A program made the translations under genes and the position numbers. A stretch of 64,000 nt of DNA. It comes from Pseudaminobacter sp047739745 (lineage in GTDB: Bacteria; Pseudomonadota; Alphaproteobacteria; Rhizobiales; Rhizobiaceae). Within the stretch, counting starts at the first letter, position 1; each line of letters begins with the position of its first letter. The stretch spans positions 1-64,000 of the forward strand of contig NZ_JBLLVA010000012.1 of assembly GCF_047739745.1 (NCBI RefSeq), written 5' to 3'. Below are positions 24,074 to 34,422 of this stretch, piece after piece. The notes under the pieces were generated by a model, which saw only the letters and a list, made by a program, of their open reading frames with translations, did not search any database and was not told the DNA's origin.

Positions 24074-25375
24074 CTAAATAAACCATGTCGCCACAAGCCC
24101 CAATGAGGCCGAAAAGATCGCGACCGTAGTAATCCATCCCAGAGCGTTGGTGGTGCGGCTGTTGACCTTGTCTCCCATGACCCTGGGATTGTTCGTCATA
24201 AGCATGATAAGAAGAAGTAGCGGCGGCGTGGAAAAGCCCTGCACGATGCCGGACCAGACGAGCGCTTTCATTGGATTAAAGCCCAGAAAGTTCAGCCCTA
24301 CCGCGATTAATGTGAAAACGCCGATCGCGGCATAGAACTTTGGCGCCTCACGCGGCCTAGCATGGAGACTGTGCTCCCATCCAAGCGCCTGCGCCAAATC
24401 GTATGCGGCACCCGTCGTCATGACGGGAACTGCAAGGAAGCCGACCCCGATCACGCCTGCCGCGAACAGCACACCCGCGGCTGCACCTGCGAGTGGCTTC
24501 AGAGCTTCCGCTGCCTGAGCGGCGGTCTCGATGTCGTGCTCACCGGCCTCATAGAGTGTAGACCCGGTCGAAAGGATAATGAAGTACATGATCAGATTGG
24601 AAAAGGTCATGCCGATCAGAATGTCGCGCCGGGAGCGGCGCAGTTCACCTTCGGTGGCGCCCTTGCGCTCCTTCAATGCCGTTCTGCCTTCGGCAATCTC
24701 TTCCTCCACCTCCTCATTCGACTGCCAGGTGTAGAGATATGCTGAAAGGGTGGTGCCGATGATAGCGACCAAGATGGACAGGAACTCGCGGCTGAACTCG
24801 ACCTTAGGAGCAATAGTGCCCCACAACACCGCTGCCATATCCGGTTTAGCCATGACGGCCGAGCCGACATAGGCAAGCAGGGCCAGTGCAAGCCAGCGGA
24901 AGATGTTGCGTATGAGTGTGTAAGAGCCCCAAAGCTGGAGAGCGAAAATCACGGCCGCAACGACGATTACGATGAGGTGAATTGGAACAGGAAGGAAGAT
25001 GTTGATGGATGCAGCCATGCCGCCGAGATCGGCGGCTGCTTCAATCGTGTTGCCGATCAGCACGCCGAGGAGGACGGCCCAGAGCAGCCAGCGTGGGTAG
25101 AAGTCTTTGATGACATGAAAAAGGCCTCGGCCAGAAACCTGCCCGAGCTTCGACGAGAGATACACGACAGTGTACATCATCGGGAGCGTTACAGGAGCGG
25201 TCCAAAGCAGGTCCGGGCCGAAGCGCGCGCCGGCACTCGCATAGGTACCGATCGCCGAGCAATCGTCGTCAGCGGCACCCGTGATGAGGCCGAGCCCAAG
25301 TGCTCGCCCTATCCCGTCTTTCTTGTGTTCCTTTTTTGGACTGGCGTTACGATCGCGTTGCGTCATTGCGCCCAC
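24074..25375 (-). CDS. Nramp-family divalent metal transporter
   Basis: This is a 433-residue inner-membrane protein with about eleven spans in the Nramp fold. The first span carries the metal-site region LITGAADDDCSAIGTYASAG; relatives of this subgroup usually read DDDP here, so a Cys replaces the Pro of the unwound helix. The TM6 region is AAGVIGVGFLAVPVM, without the MPH motif of classical MntH. A long cytosolic loop rich in Glu/Lys/Arg lies near residues 210-245. This Nramp-related subgroup is common in rhizobia and its ion is not certain (Mn, Mg or another). An internal ATG at 25366 is an equally good start. Confidence 0.85.
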   Translation of the reverse strand: MGAMTQRDRNASPKKEHKKDGIGRALGLGLITGAADDDCSAIGTYASAGARFGPDLLWTAPVTLPMMYTVVYLSSKLGQVSGRGLFHVIKDFYPRWLLWAVLLGVLIGNTIEAAADLGGMAASINIFLPVPIHLIVIVVAAVIFALQLWGSYTLIRNIFRWLALALLAYVGSAVMAKPDMAAVLWGTIAPKVEFSREFLSILVAIIGTTLSAYLYTWQSNEEVEEEIAEGRTALKERKGATEGELRRSRRDILIGMTFSNLIMYFIILSTGSTLYEAGEHDIETAAQAAEALKPLAGAAAGVLFAAGVIGVGFLAVPVMTTGAAYDLAQALGWEHSLHARPREAPKFYAAIGVFTLIAVGLNFLGFNPMKALVWSGIVQGFSTPPLLLLIMLMTNNPRVMGDKVNSRTTNALGWITTVAIFSASLGLVATWFI

Positions 25376-25740
25376 GCACTAAGAGCGTAATGCATAAGGA
25401 CGACGAGAGGTCGAGAGCGATTATCCAATAGATGCACCGCAGAACGGGAGTGAAACCTGTTCGGAGAACGCCTGGCGGCACTTGAAACCTCGCAACGGGC
25501 CACTTTGTTCCAAGTTCCAGGCACGCGCACCAACCGCGCATTCGTCACGTCGCCAGATGAAGCTTGGCTTGAACGCTTGAGCTGTGTCTCGGTAAGCCGG
25601 AATCGATCAAACATCGACAAATCCGCCTGTCGCCACTTGAATCGCGACGAATGTCAGATGAAATCGGGTCCGCGAGGTCGCTACGCGCACCGCCGCGTGC
25701 CGCGAGAGCAACCGGCGAACGACCAGACCAAAAGCGCAAG
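25376..25740. other. Intergenic stretch between divergent Nramp and kinase pseudogene
   Basis: It contains the promoter region of the minus-strand Nramp gene. No metal-box or riboswitch-like structure could be recognised by eye. An in-frame extension of the kinase from ATG 25651 shows no family features. Confidence 0.3.
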
Positions 25741-26277
25741 ATGTTCAAGCCCAAAGAAATCCTTATCCTGACAGGAACACCTGGTTCAGGCAAAACGACG
25801 GCCGCGAACAGCATCGCGCAACTGCCCGGCAGCCCGAAGGTCCACCTCCATTCGGATGACTTTTGGCATTTCATCAAAGCAGGTTCGATTCCGCCGTGGC
25901 AAACCGAAGTCCACAACCAGAATGCAACAGTAATCGACTTGGTGGCCGGGGCTGCGGCCCGCTATGCAAGGGCGGCTACTTCGTGCTGGTGGATGGCTTC
26001 ATTGGAACTTGGTTTCTGGACGCGTTCCGAAACTTGGGATTGGCTCTGCACTGTGTCGTCCTTCGTCCAGATCTGGAAGAGGCAATCAGACGATGCCGCA
26101 AGCGAGGCGGCCATACCCTTTCCGATTCCATTCAATTTCTGCCCCGCACCAGCAATTGGGGGATCTGGCGCATAGGAAGGCCATGCGCTGTCGGTAGCGG
26201 GCCTGAGCGCTGACGAAACCTGCGACGCAATCGGCAAGGCGGTGGAAAGCGGGCGTTTGCGTCTGAGGTGCACCTGA
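25741..26277 (+). pseudogene. P-loop kinase (zeta-toxin/AAA-like), frameshifted
   Basis: The gene starts MFKPKEILILTGTPGSGKTT with an intact Walker A (GTPGSGKTT) and continues HSDDFWHFI. At about 25968 the frame changes (KGGYFVLVDGF and VVLRPDLEEAIRRCRKRGG come in the next frame), changes again near 26135 (HQQLGDLAHRKA), and again near 26205 (GLSADETCDAIGKAVESGRL). Joined across these shifts the product would be a small nucleotide- or phosphotransfer kinase of about 178 residues. Three frame changes make it a pseudogene, unless some are sequencing errors. Confidence 0.75.
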
Positions 26278-26422
26278 GAGTGTTTGAAAGGGAATGTCCG
26301 TGCGGGCCAACAGCAGCTGGAACGCGGACTAAAAATCAGCTCGAATCCGGCTCACATAGTTTGGACATTGCTCTTTGCCAGCCTTCGGAACCTCTATCAG
26401 TGTTGGCCAACCTGGGAGTTGA

Positions 26423-27403
26423 ATGGTGAAGCGTTTCCAAAAGGCCAAGGGCGTGCTACGTCACGCCATGCGCGACCAGTGGCCTTCAATCCGTTACGCG
26501 GAGTGGCGCGAGACCTGCACGGCGCTGCACCTATGGTGCCAGATCATAGGCAAGTATCGGCTCGCCCACACGCCATGGCTAAACCATTCCTGGCATGCCA
26601 CTCTGTACGTCACGCCGCGCGGCCTCACCACAGGGCCTGTTCCGGATCGTGACGCGTTGGTGACCGTCAGCCTAGACTTCTGCGACTACGCTTTGGTGGT
26701 TGAGGCAGAAGGAGGCGCGCGCGAATCCTTTCCGCTTCAACCCATGAGCGTCGCCGACTTCTTCGCCGCGACCAAGGCTGCCATCCGGACGGTAGGCGGC
26801 CAGCCGACAATGCATGATTTCCCGAACGAAGTGGCTGACGCGGTGCCGTTCGCGGACGACGCTGCAGCAAGGCCCTATGACGCGGAGGCCGTTCGCCGCT
26901 TCCACCAGGCGCTGGTCAGCGTATCGCGGGTGTTTGAACAGTTCCGCACCGGCTTTGTCGGCAAGGTATCGCCTGTGCATCTCTTCTGGGGTTCCTTCGA
27001 TCTTGCAGTCACTCGCTTTTCCGGGCGGAAAGCTCCGCTGCATCCGGGCGGGGTGCCGAACCTGCCAGACAGCGTATCGCGGGAGGCCTACAGCCACGAA
27101 GTGTCTTCGGCGGGGTTCTGGCCAGGAGGCTTAGGCGCGGAGGACGCGATGTTCTACTCCTATGCCTATCCTGTACCCGACGGCTTTGTGGAACGGAAGG
27201 TGGAGCCTGACGAAGCGTGGTTCGACCGCGAGTTGGGCGAGTTCCTCCTTCCTTATGAGACTGTGCGCCAGAGCAGCGATCCCGTAGGGACGCTGCTGCG
27301 CTTTCTGGAGTCCACCTACCGCGCGGCCGCGGATGCAGGGGAGTGGCCGCGAACCGAACTGGAATGTGAGCAAGGCAAACCGGGATCACCGCGGCGTGTA
27401 TAG
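26423..27403 (+). CDS. DUF5996 family protein
   Basis: This 326-residue protein matches the DUF5996 pattern: WPSIRYAEWRETCTALHLW at the N-terminus, HSWHATLYVTPRGLTTGP, VHLFWGSFDLAVTRFSGR, and the C-terminal EAYSHEVSSAGFWPG and ALFYSYAYP-like segment (here AMFYSYAYPVPDGF). The family has no known function. RBS GGGAG lies before the ATG. It ends exactly where the convergent GGDEF-EAL gene ends, leaving no space for a terminator. Confidence 0.85.
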   Translation: MVKRFQKAKGVLRHAMRDQWPSIRYAEWRETCTALHLWCQIIGKYRLAHTPWLNHSWHATLYVTPRGLTTGPVPDRDALVTVSLDFCDYALVVEAEGGARESFPLQPMSVADFFAATKAAIRTVGGQPTMHDFPNEVADAVPFADDAAARPYDAEAVRRFHQALVSVSRVFEQFRTGFVGKVSPVHLFWGSFDLAVTRFSGRKAPLHPGGVPNLPDSVSREAYSHEVSSAGFWPGGLGAEDAMFYSYAYPVPDGFVERKVEPDEAWFDRELGEFLLPYETVRQSSDPVGTLLRFLESTYRAAADAGEWPRTELECEQGKPGSPRRV

Positions 27404-30223
27404 CTACGTAGCGGATGGCTTTGAAGCGGAAATGGGAGCAACGCGGTCCTCTCGAAATCCCGTTGAAGTCTTGTGTCCTGCAGCCCGAGAATCGGCTATC
27501 AGGGCCGCAACGTCGGCCGCCGGCCTGGGCCTGCTGAACAGATAGCCCTGAACCTCTGTGCATCCCTCCGCCCGCAGGCGCTCGAGTTGGTCATGGGTCT
27601 CCACGCCTTCTGCGGTGGTGGAAATACCAAGACTGACGCCAAGACTGGTCACGGCTCTTATGATTGCCACCGCTTCCTTTCTTTCTGAGAGCTCGCGTAC
27701 AAAAGACTGATCGATCTTAATCTTGTCGAAGGGGAATTTATGCAGGTAGCCGAGTGACGAGTAGCCAGTGCCGAAATCGTCCATCGAAATCCGTACGCCC
27801 AAGCTTCTGAACTGGTGAAGGGTGGCAAGGTTGTCGTCATTGTCCTGCAACAGGACGGATTCGGTGATTTCCAGTTCAAGTCGGCTTGCATCCAACCCCG
27901 AGGAGGCCAGAGCGCTTACGACTGCGGAGAGGAGATTGCGGCTTCTGAACTGTGCCGGCGAGAGATTTACGGCAACATGCAAATGTTCTGGCCAAGTCGC
28001 TGCCTCCTTGCAGGCCTGACGCAGCACCCACTCACCGATCTGGACAATAAGCCCGATCTCTTCCGCCAGCGTGATGAACTCCGCCGGCGAGACCATGCCC
28101 CGCTCAGGGTGATGCCAACGCAGCAGCGCCTCGAAGCCGGTGATCGCGTTCGACCGGACATTCACCAGTGGTTGATAGAACAGCTCGAACTCGCCGCTGG
28201 CGAGCGCCTTGCGCAGATCGAGCTCGAGCAAACGGCGCGCCTGCAACCGCGCGTCCATCTCATGTTCGAAGAAGCGAAACGTATTGCGGCCGTCCGACTT
28301 GGCCCGGTAAAGCGCCATGTCAGCGTTCTTCAGCAGTATGTCCGGTTCGAGGCCATTTTCCGGCGCCACAGCGACACCGATGCTGGTGCCGATTACTATT
28401 TGCTGCCCGTCGATTTCGTAGGGCTTGCTGAGGGCCTCAATCAAGCAAACCGCGATGTCGCTGGCGGCGGTGGGGCCGGGGATGGAGGATCCAATTACCG
28501 CGAACTCGTCGCCACCTAGACGGGCGGCAAAGTCGGCTTCGCGCAAGCTGCCCTGGAGACGTCCGGCCACCGCCTGCAGCAGCTTGTCGCCGACCGGATG
28601 CCCTAGCGTGTCGTTCACGCTCTTGAAATGATCCAGGTCGAGGCACAGAACTGCAAGGGCCTCGCCGTTTCGCTGTGCGCGAACCAAGGCCTCCTCCAGG
28701 CGCTCGCGGAAGAGAACCCGATTTGGAAGGTTCGTCAGCGCATCATGATGCGCCATATGGACGATGCGGGCTTCCGCCTTGCGTTGCTCGGTCACGTCGA
28801 TGACTGCAGCAAGGATTGCCCGACGTCCCTCGATGGTGAGCACACGCAGATAAGGATACACATCGATTGTGGTGCCGTCCGCCTTCAAATGGTGCCACGC
28901 ACGACCGGGCTCATAGGCTTCGGCGACATTCTCGAGCACACGGCGAGCTGCGTCCCGTTCGTTGGCCGGCCGAATATCGAAGACTGACATGTCGAGAAAT
29001 CGTTCGCGGCTGTAGCCGTAGTGCTGCACCGCTGCGTCATTGACCTGCAGGAAGCGGAAGGTATCGGCATCGAACAGCCACATCGGCACCGGATTGCCTT
29101 CGAACAGCAACCGAAACGATTCCTCCTTCGCCTTGATGTCACCAATGTCGGTCAAGGTGATTGAAAGCAGATCACCGATCGGCACCACGCCGACCTTGAA
29201 ATGGCGCAGCTCACCTTCGACCGGATAGGTTGTCTCGAAGGATTTGCGCGCGCCCGTAGCCAGGGCAACCGACAAATGCTCTCTGATCCCGTATTGCTCA
29301 GGCCACAGATTGGTCTCGGTGAGCCGTTTCCACTGCAGCGCTTCGCGTGGCATGCCCATCAACCGCGTGGCGCCGTCGTTCAAGGCGATGATTTGAAAAT
29401 CAATCGGCTCTCCGCTGGCGTCGCGAACCGCTGCAAGCGCCAGCATCCCCTCGTCTGTCGAGGCAAAGATCGTGTCGACGAGGCTGTAGCGGGACACATG
29501 TTCCTTGATGCAGACGAGGAGGATCGGCCGTCCCCACCTGCTTGCCAGTGGCAGCGCCATGACGTCGAACGTTACCACGGCGCCATCGAGCACCTTGTGC
29601 GCGACCGACCGCGCCGGCGCTTGCTGTCGCAATGCGGGCTCGATGACGCTGGTCAACGCAAGTGCGCAGTCGGGCTGGATTTGGCACAGCCATTGACGCT
29701 TGGCTGTGATGCCAAGCCATTTCTGGAAGATTTCGCCGATCCTGATAACTTCAAAGCCATCATCGCCGTCCTGTCGGACAACAGCGATCTGCTCATTTAT
29801 GCGGCCGAGACCACCGAGTGCGACGTCCTCATAGGCCGGCAGCGTCTCTCCGTCCTTGAGCGCCGACCGCCATCGGCGTAGCAAAAGCTCGACTTCGAGG
29901 GTTTCAACCGATCCGAAGGGAGCTTCATGATCACGAAGTCGCGCCGAAACAGCGAGCATGAACCTGGCCTTTCGCAAGAGTGTCAGGCCCGACCTGTATC
30001 GAAAAATCGCCGCGCCAAACCGCTCCTTACCAACGCCGTTGCTAACAAAATCTAACCTGTGATGCCGAAGATGCAGCGCGACGTGTTCCGTGCTAAGCAT
30101 TAGCTGATTTCGGCATTTTGAACCTTTCCAGGTGGCCATGATCCGAATTGGTCCGATCTCGCCGACGCCGAAGCACAATGTCTTGTCGAAGCGGTCGGTC
30201 CATGTCTGCTGACCGTTCATCAC
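27404..30223 (-). CDS. PAS-GGDEF-EAL protein (c-di-GMP turnover)
   Basis: A soluble 939-residue protein. Three PAS-like sensor regions come first (about 120-230, 255-370, 375-490; the last has FLQVNDAAVQHYGYSRERF). A GGDEF domain follows with an intact RLGGDEFAV near 571, then an EAL domain with EALLRW near 700 and DDFGTGYSS near 825. Both active-site signatures are kept, so it could make and break c-di-GMP. No membrane span is seen. The true start may be the internal Met at about residue 29 (MATWKG). Cofactor or ligand of the PAS domains is not known. Confidence 0.9.
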   Translation of the reverse strand: MMNGQQTWTDRFDKTLCFGVGEIGPIRIMATWKGSKCRNQLMLSTEHVALHLRHHRLDFVSNGVGKERFGAAIFRYRSGLTLLRKARFMLAVSARLRDHEAPFGSVETLEVELLLRRWRSALKDGETLPAYEDVALGGLGRINEQIAVVRQDGDDGFEVIRIGEIFQKWLGITAKRQWLCQIQPDCALALTSVIEPALRQQAPARSVAHKVLDGAVVTFDVMALPLASRWGRPILLVCIKEHVSRYSLVDTIFASTDEGMLALAAVRDASGEPIDFQIIALNDGATRLMGMPREALQWKRLTETNLWPEQYGIREHLSVALATGARKSFETTYPVEGELRHFKVGVVPIGDLLSITLTDIGDIKAKEESFRLLFEGNPVPMWLFDADTFRFLQVNDAAVQHYGYSRERFLDMSVFDIRPANERDAARRVLENVAEAYEPGRAWHHLKADGTTIDVYPYLRVLTIEGRRAILAAVIDVTEQRKAEARIVHMAHHDALTNLPNRVLFRERLEEALVRAQRNGEALAVLCLDLDHFKSVNDTLGHPVGDKLLQAVAGRLQGSLREADFAARLGGDEFAVIGSSIPGPTAASDIAVCLIEALSKPYEIDGQQIVIGTSIGVAVAPENGLEPDILLKNADMALYRAKSDGRNTFRFFEHEMDARLQARRLLELDLRKALASGEFELFYQPLVNVRSNAITGFEALLRWHHPERGMVSPAEFITLAEEIGLIVQIGEWVLRQACKEAATWPEHLHVAVNLSPAQFRSRNLLSAVVSALASSGLDASRLELEITESVLLQDNDDNLATLHQFRSLGVRISMDDFGTGYSSLGYLHKFPFDKIKIDQSFVRELSERKEAVAIIRAVTSLGVSLGISTTAEGVETHDQLERLRAEGCTEVQGYLFSRPRPAADVAALIADSRAAGHKTSTGFREDRVAPISASKPSAT

Positions 30224-30655
30224 ATCGGTTCAACGGCGATCCGGGCATTCCCGCCAAGCCGATATTGGGCCTTATGCCTGTCGTCAGCAGTCTTGCGGCG
30301 CCGAAGCTCGCCAGCGCGCGATAGAAGCGCTTGCTTACGAATGGTGGCGAGAACTGGGTTTGTCGGGACGGCGCTATTGCTCGAAAGCCAATGAAGCGGG
30401 ACGCGGAATTATCCAGCTCCATTGCTATGCGGACGGCTCGCCTGAAACCGCACGGCATCTGGCGTTCCGCCACTATCTTCGTGAAAACCCAAAAAATTGC
30501 GGCCGAATACGATCGGGTGAAGTTAGCTTGCCAGAGCCAGCACCCTGACGACCCCATGCTTACGGCGACTCCAAGGGGGCCTCGATCAGGCAGGCAGAGC
30601 AGATGCGCTTGAGTGGTATAAGATCGGCTGATCAGAACGACGTTCTATGTCCGCT
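30200..30655 (+). pseudogene. GrpB/UPF0157-family protein, frameshifted
   Basis: Pieces of a GrpB-family (nucleotidyltransferase-like) protein are spread over three frames: AKPILGLMPVVSSL and EALAYEWWRELGLSGRRY, then IIQLHCYADGSPETARHLAF in line with RHYLRENPK, then KIAAEYDRVKLACQSQHPDD in the next frame, then HAYGDSKGASIRQAEQM in the third. The order fits the family. Two frame changes and a worn N-terminus make it a pseudogene. Confidence 0.75.
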
Positions 30656-30922
30656 TACCATACTTATGTGACTTGAAATAGTCTTTCGCTCGCAATGAGA
30701 TGAGTAGCGATTGGTGGCATTTGCCACTTGGTGCCGTGCTTGCTGCCAATATGGCGCATGATCTCCGCGAGAATGCTGCACGCCGTCCGGATAACGATGC
30801 CTGTGCGGTGGTGCCGACGGTGTCCAACCAAATGCGGTTGAACCCCTTGAAACGACGTCAAACTGTTCTTCGCGGCTGGATGTTGTATATTGGATAAAGG
30901 GTCGAACCCAGAGGGGGCCCTG

Positions 30923-31960
30923 ATGATCATCACGTTATGGCTTGAGAACTTAGGGCTAGGGCAGTACGGGCCGGCCTTCGAAGCGAATGCGATCGACGTT
31001 GAGATGCTGCCCAAACTCACCGCAGAAGATCTCAAGGAGATTGGGGTAGCAGCGCTCGCCCACCGCAAAAAGATTCTCGAAGCGGCCGCAATACTTGCCG
31101 GGGCCTCCGATGTTGAGAATGAGTGCTTCGATGCACATCGATCCGCCCGCGATCCACCACGCGCCCTTGCCCGGCCGCGAGCGGCCGAACGGCGGCAGTT
31201 GACCGTGATTTTCATCGACCTCGTCGGCTCGACTGGCTTGGCCACGCAGCTTGATCCCGAGGAAATGAGCCGGCTGCTAAGACAGTTCCAAAATGCCGTT
31301 GCTGGTGATGTCGTCCGCTTCAACGGCTATATCGCCAAGTTGATGGGAGATGGGGTGCTCGCCTATTTCGGCTGGCCACAGGCGCATGAAGATGAAGCTG
31401 AACGCGCGGTTCGGGCCGGGCTGTCGGTCATCGAAACCGTCAAGGCATTAACCACGCCAGATGGTCGTCCGCTTTCGGTTCGCATTGGGATCGCGACAGG
31501 GCTTGTCGTGGTGGGGGACCTGACTGGCAACGGCCCCCTTCAGGAGAGCGAGGTGGTGGGTGAGACGCCAAATCTGGCCGCCCGCCTTCAGGCGCTCGCC
31601 GAGCCTGGAACGGTGCTGATTTCCGAACTCACGTATCGTTTGATCGGCAGACTGTTCGAAGTCAAACGCATCCGCCCCCAGAAACTGCATGGTTTCAACA
31701 CCCCGACGATTTCCTATCAAGTCCTGGGGGAAGGCCGCGTCGAGAGCCGTTTTGATGCCCTCCATGCCGGAGGCACCGCTCCTCTTGTCGGGCGCGATCT
31801 TGATGTCGCGCTCCTACTTGATCGCTGGGAGCTCGCCAGATCTGGCGAGGGACAGGTTGTAGAGCTTTTTGGAGAGGCAGGCATTGGCAAATCGCGAATC
31901 CTCCAGGAACTTCGCGAGCGGTTAAAGGAGGAACCGATTACGATATCAGTCGATCTGACC
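30923..31960 (+). pseudogene. SAM-domain class III cyclase with AAA part (5' piece of broken gene)
   Basis: This is the N-terminal half of a SAM-cyclase-ATPase-TPR protein. A SAM domain (WLENLGLGQYGPAFEANAID) covers about 4-62. A class III adenylate/guanylate cyclase domain covers about 90-265, with metal Asp in FIDLVGSTG and in LMGDGVLAYFG. The ATPase begins with Walker A GEAGIGKSR near 330. ATG 30923 lies behind AGAGGGGG. After about 31950 the frame no longer encodes family sequence; the continuation is in another frame (see 31943-34221). The open frame itself runs on to 32089. Confidence 0.75.
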
Positions 31961-34221
31961 CGCCGGAAAGGCAGTTGGCCTTTCTGGAGGAGGTGCTTGC
32001 CGTCACCCGTGACCCGCAACAGGCGATCCCGCTTATTGCGTCTTTGCTGTCGATTCCCACCGGTGACCGCTACCCCAACCTTGATTTGACGCCCCAGACG
32101 CAGAAAGCGCGCACGTTCGACGTTTTGATCGACCAATTAGAGGCACTGGCCCGAAACAGGCCGGTTCTCATGCTGCTTGAGGATGCGCATCATCTCGATC
32201 CGACATCCGCCGAACTCTTCGACCGGATCGTGGATCAGGCGCAGCAGCTGCCAATCATGCTAATCGCAACGCAGCGGCTGGAAGGCATGGTCCGCTGGAA
32301 CGGCCGCCCGCATGCAACGCTGCTGACATTGAATCGCTTAAGCCGTGCGCAAGCCGCCGCCATCATCGCGGGAATGACGGGAGGAAAGCGGCTTCCAGCC
32401 TCCCTGCTCGAGCAAATTTTGTCAAAAACCGAAGGAATACCCTTATTCGTTGAAGAGCTCACCAAGGTGATGCTGGAATCCGGCCTGCTGACGGAGCGCG
32501 GCGAGGCTCTTCAACTGACCGGACCGCTGCCGCCGCTTGCAGTCCCAGCAACGCTACACGACTCCTTGATGGCCCGCCTTGACCGGTTGGCATCGGTGAG
32601 GGAGGTCGCCCAGATCGGCGCTGTCATCGGGCGGGAGTTCAGTCATGAGTTGCTTGCCGCAGCTTCTCGGCTGCCGGCCGCCGAACTAACACGGGCAACA
32701 GGCCAGTTGGTCGCCGCCGGCCTGGTGTTTCGCAGGGGTGGAGCCGGACAGACGAGCTATGCATTCAAGCACGCGCTCGTTCAAGATGCTGCTTACGGGA
32801 GCCTTTTGTTAAGTCGCAGACAGCAACTGCATGCGGTTATAGCGCAAACTCTGGAGGAACGGTTTCCGGAAACCGTGGCGGCGGAACCCGAAGTGATCGC
32901 GCAGCACTTCGAACGCGCAGATCTTCGGGAAAAGGCGGTCGAATATTACGAGTTGGCAGGACGAGCGGCGCTCGCGCGTTCTTCACTGTCGGAAGCGCTG
33001 TTGCGTTTTCAGCGCGCACTGATGGGTCTTGAAGCCCTTTCGCCATCCAACGAGCGTTCACGGCGCGAACTGTCAATCCAGGTCGCCGTGGGCAGTGCGC
33101 AAGTCGCAGCACACGGTTTCGCGGCGTCGGAGACGGGTGCGGCGTACAGCCGTGCTGAGGTGCTATGCGTGGAATTGGGCGAAGTGCGCGAGCGGTTCCC
33201 CGTCCTATACGGGCTATGCCTCTATCACCTTTATGCCGCCGAGCTTCCGGAGGCTCGTCGAGCAGCAGACCAACTACTGGAGTTGGCCCGAACCAGCAAC
33301 GACCGCAAGCTGTCGTTTTTTGCGCACCGAGCCGCCGGCGTAAGCGCGCTGCCGGCGGGCGAGTTCTCCCGTGCGCGGGCGCACTTGAAGGAAGCCTTGG
33401 CTCTATATGATGCCAATGAGCACCGTTCGCCAGCTTTCGTTTATGCCTTCGACCCTCATGTGGTGTGCCTGGACTATCTCGCGCGAACGATGTTGCCGCT
33501 CGGTTTCCCTGAGCAGGCACTCGCGGCCAACGATGAAGCGGTCGCGGAAGCCAGAAGGATCGGCCACCGCAATAGCCTCGCGCTGCCATTGTTCTTCGGA
33601 GGCGTGGTTCACCAAATCCTCGGCGATCGCGAGGGCGTGCAGGCGCGAGCATCCGAGCTTTCTCAGATCGCGGTCGAAGCCGGCTTTCGCTTTTGGCTTG
33701 CAGGCGCTGCCATCCTCCAGGCTTGGGCCGCTGCCGAAGGGGGCGATGTCGAAGGCGGGCGCAAGGCCTTGCAGCGAGCGCTTGAGGAGTGGAGAAGCAC
33801 CGGGGCCAGATACATGTTGCCCTATTTTGGCGCTCTCCACGCCCAAATTGAGCTCAAGGCGGGCCAGGCGGACAAAGCCGTTCGTCTGCTTGAAGAGGCT
33901 TACCAGGCCATTGAGGGGACAGGCGAGCGGTGGTTTGCGGCGGAGGTGCTGCGCTTTCAGGGGGAGGCGTTGCTGAAGCTTGGACCGGCAAGATTGCCGT
34001 TGGCGAGAGAACGGTTCTCGGATTCGCTGGCCACGGCCCAAGCGCAGGGCGCCCGGCTTTGGGAGCTTCGCGCCGCGATCGGTCTGGCAAGAGCAAACAA
34101 GGCCGAGCCTTTAGCAGTGGCGCGTGTCGCCGGAATCTACTCAAGCCTTACAGAGGGCTTTTCTCTGCCGGACCTCAAGATTGCTCAGAGCATTAGCAAG
34201 AAACTGCAGCAGCAACTTTAA
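31943..34221 (+). pseudogene. ATPase-TPR half of the broken cyclase gene
   Basis: This continues the protein encoded from 30923 in a different frame, starting at about DPPERQLAFLEEV. It carries the rest of the AAA/NB-ARC-like domain (Walker B-like VLMLLEDAHHLDPTS) and then about 500 residues of TPR-like helical repeats. The expected ~50 residues between the Walker A half and this part are absent, so a deletion with a frame change separates the two pieces. An internal ATG at 31975 could allow a separate 748-residue product, but without Walker A it would not bind ATP normally. Confidence 0.7.
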
Positions 34222-34422
34222 GCAGGCTTGGTCAACGGTGGATAACATGCAACGTCAGAGCGATGCCCCCTACTGCACGTCATTCAACAATCTGTTATTC
34301 AAGGCTGGCCCCGCTTCGAACGCTGTACTGAACATCACCTGCGGCATGCAGATTAGTTTCTGGTGTGCACCCCGCATCAGGAGCCGCACCGACAACGGGT
34401 GCCTACAGACCTGGTGGTGCTT

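Noticed and set aside
23648..24096. Two minus-strand frames in the gap before the Nramp gene
   Set aside because: No ribosome binding site and low-complexity Arg/Ser/Leu-rich composition.
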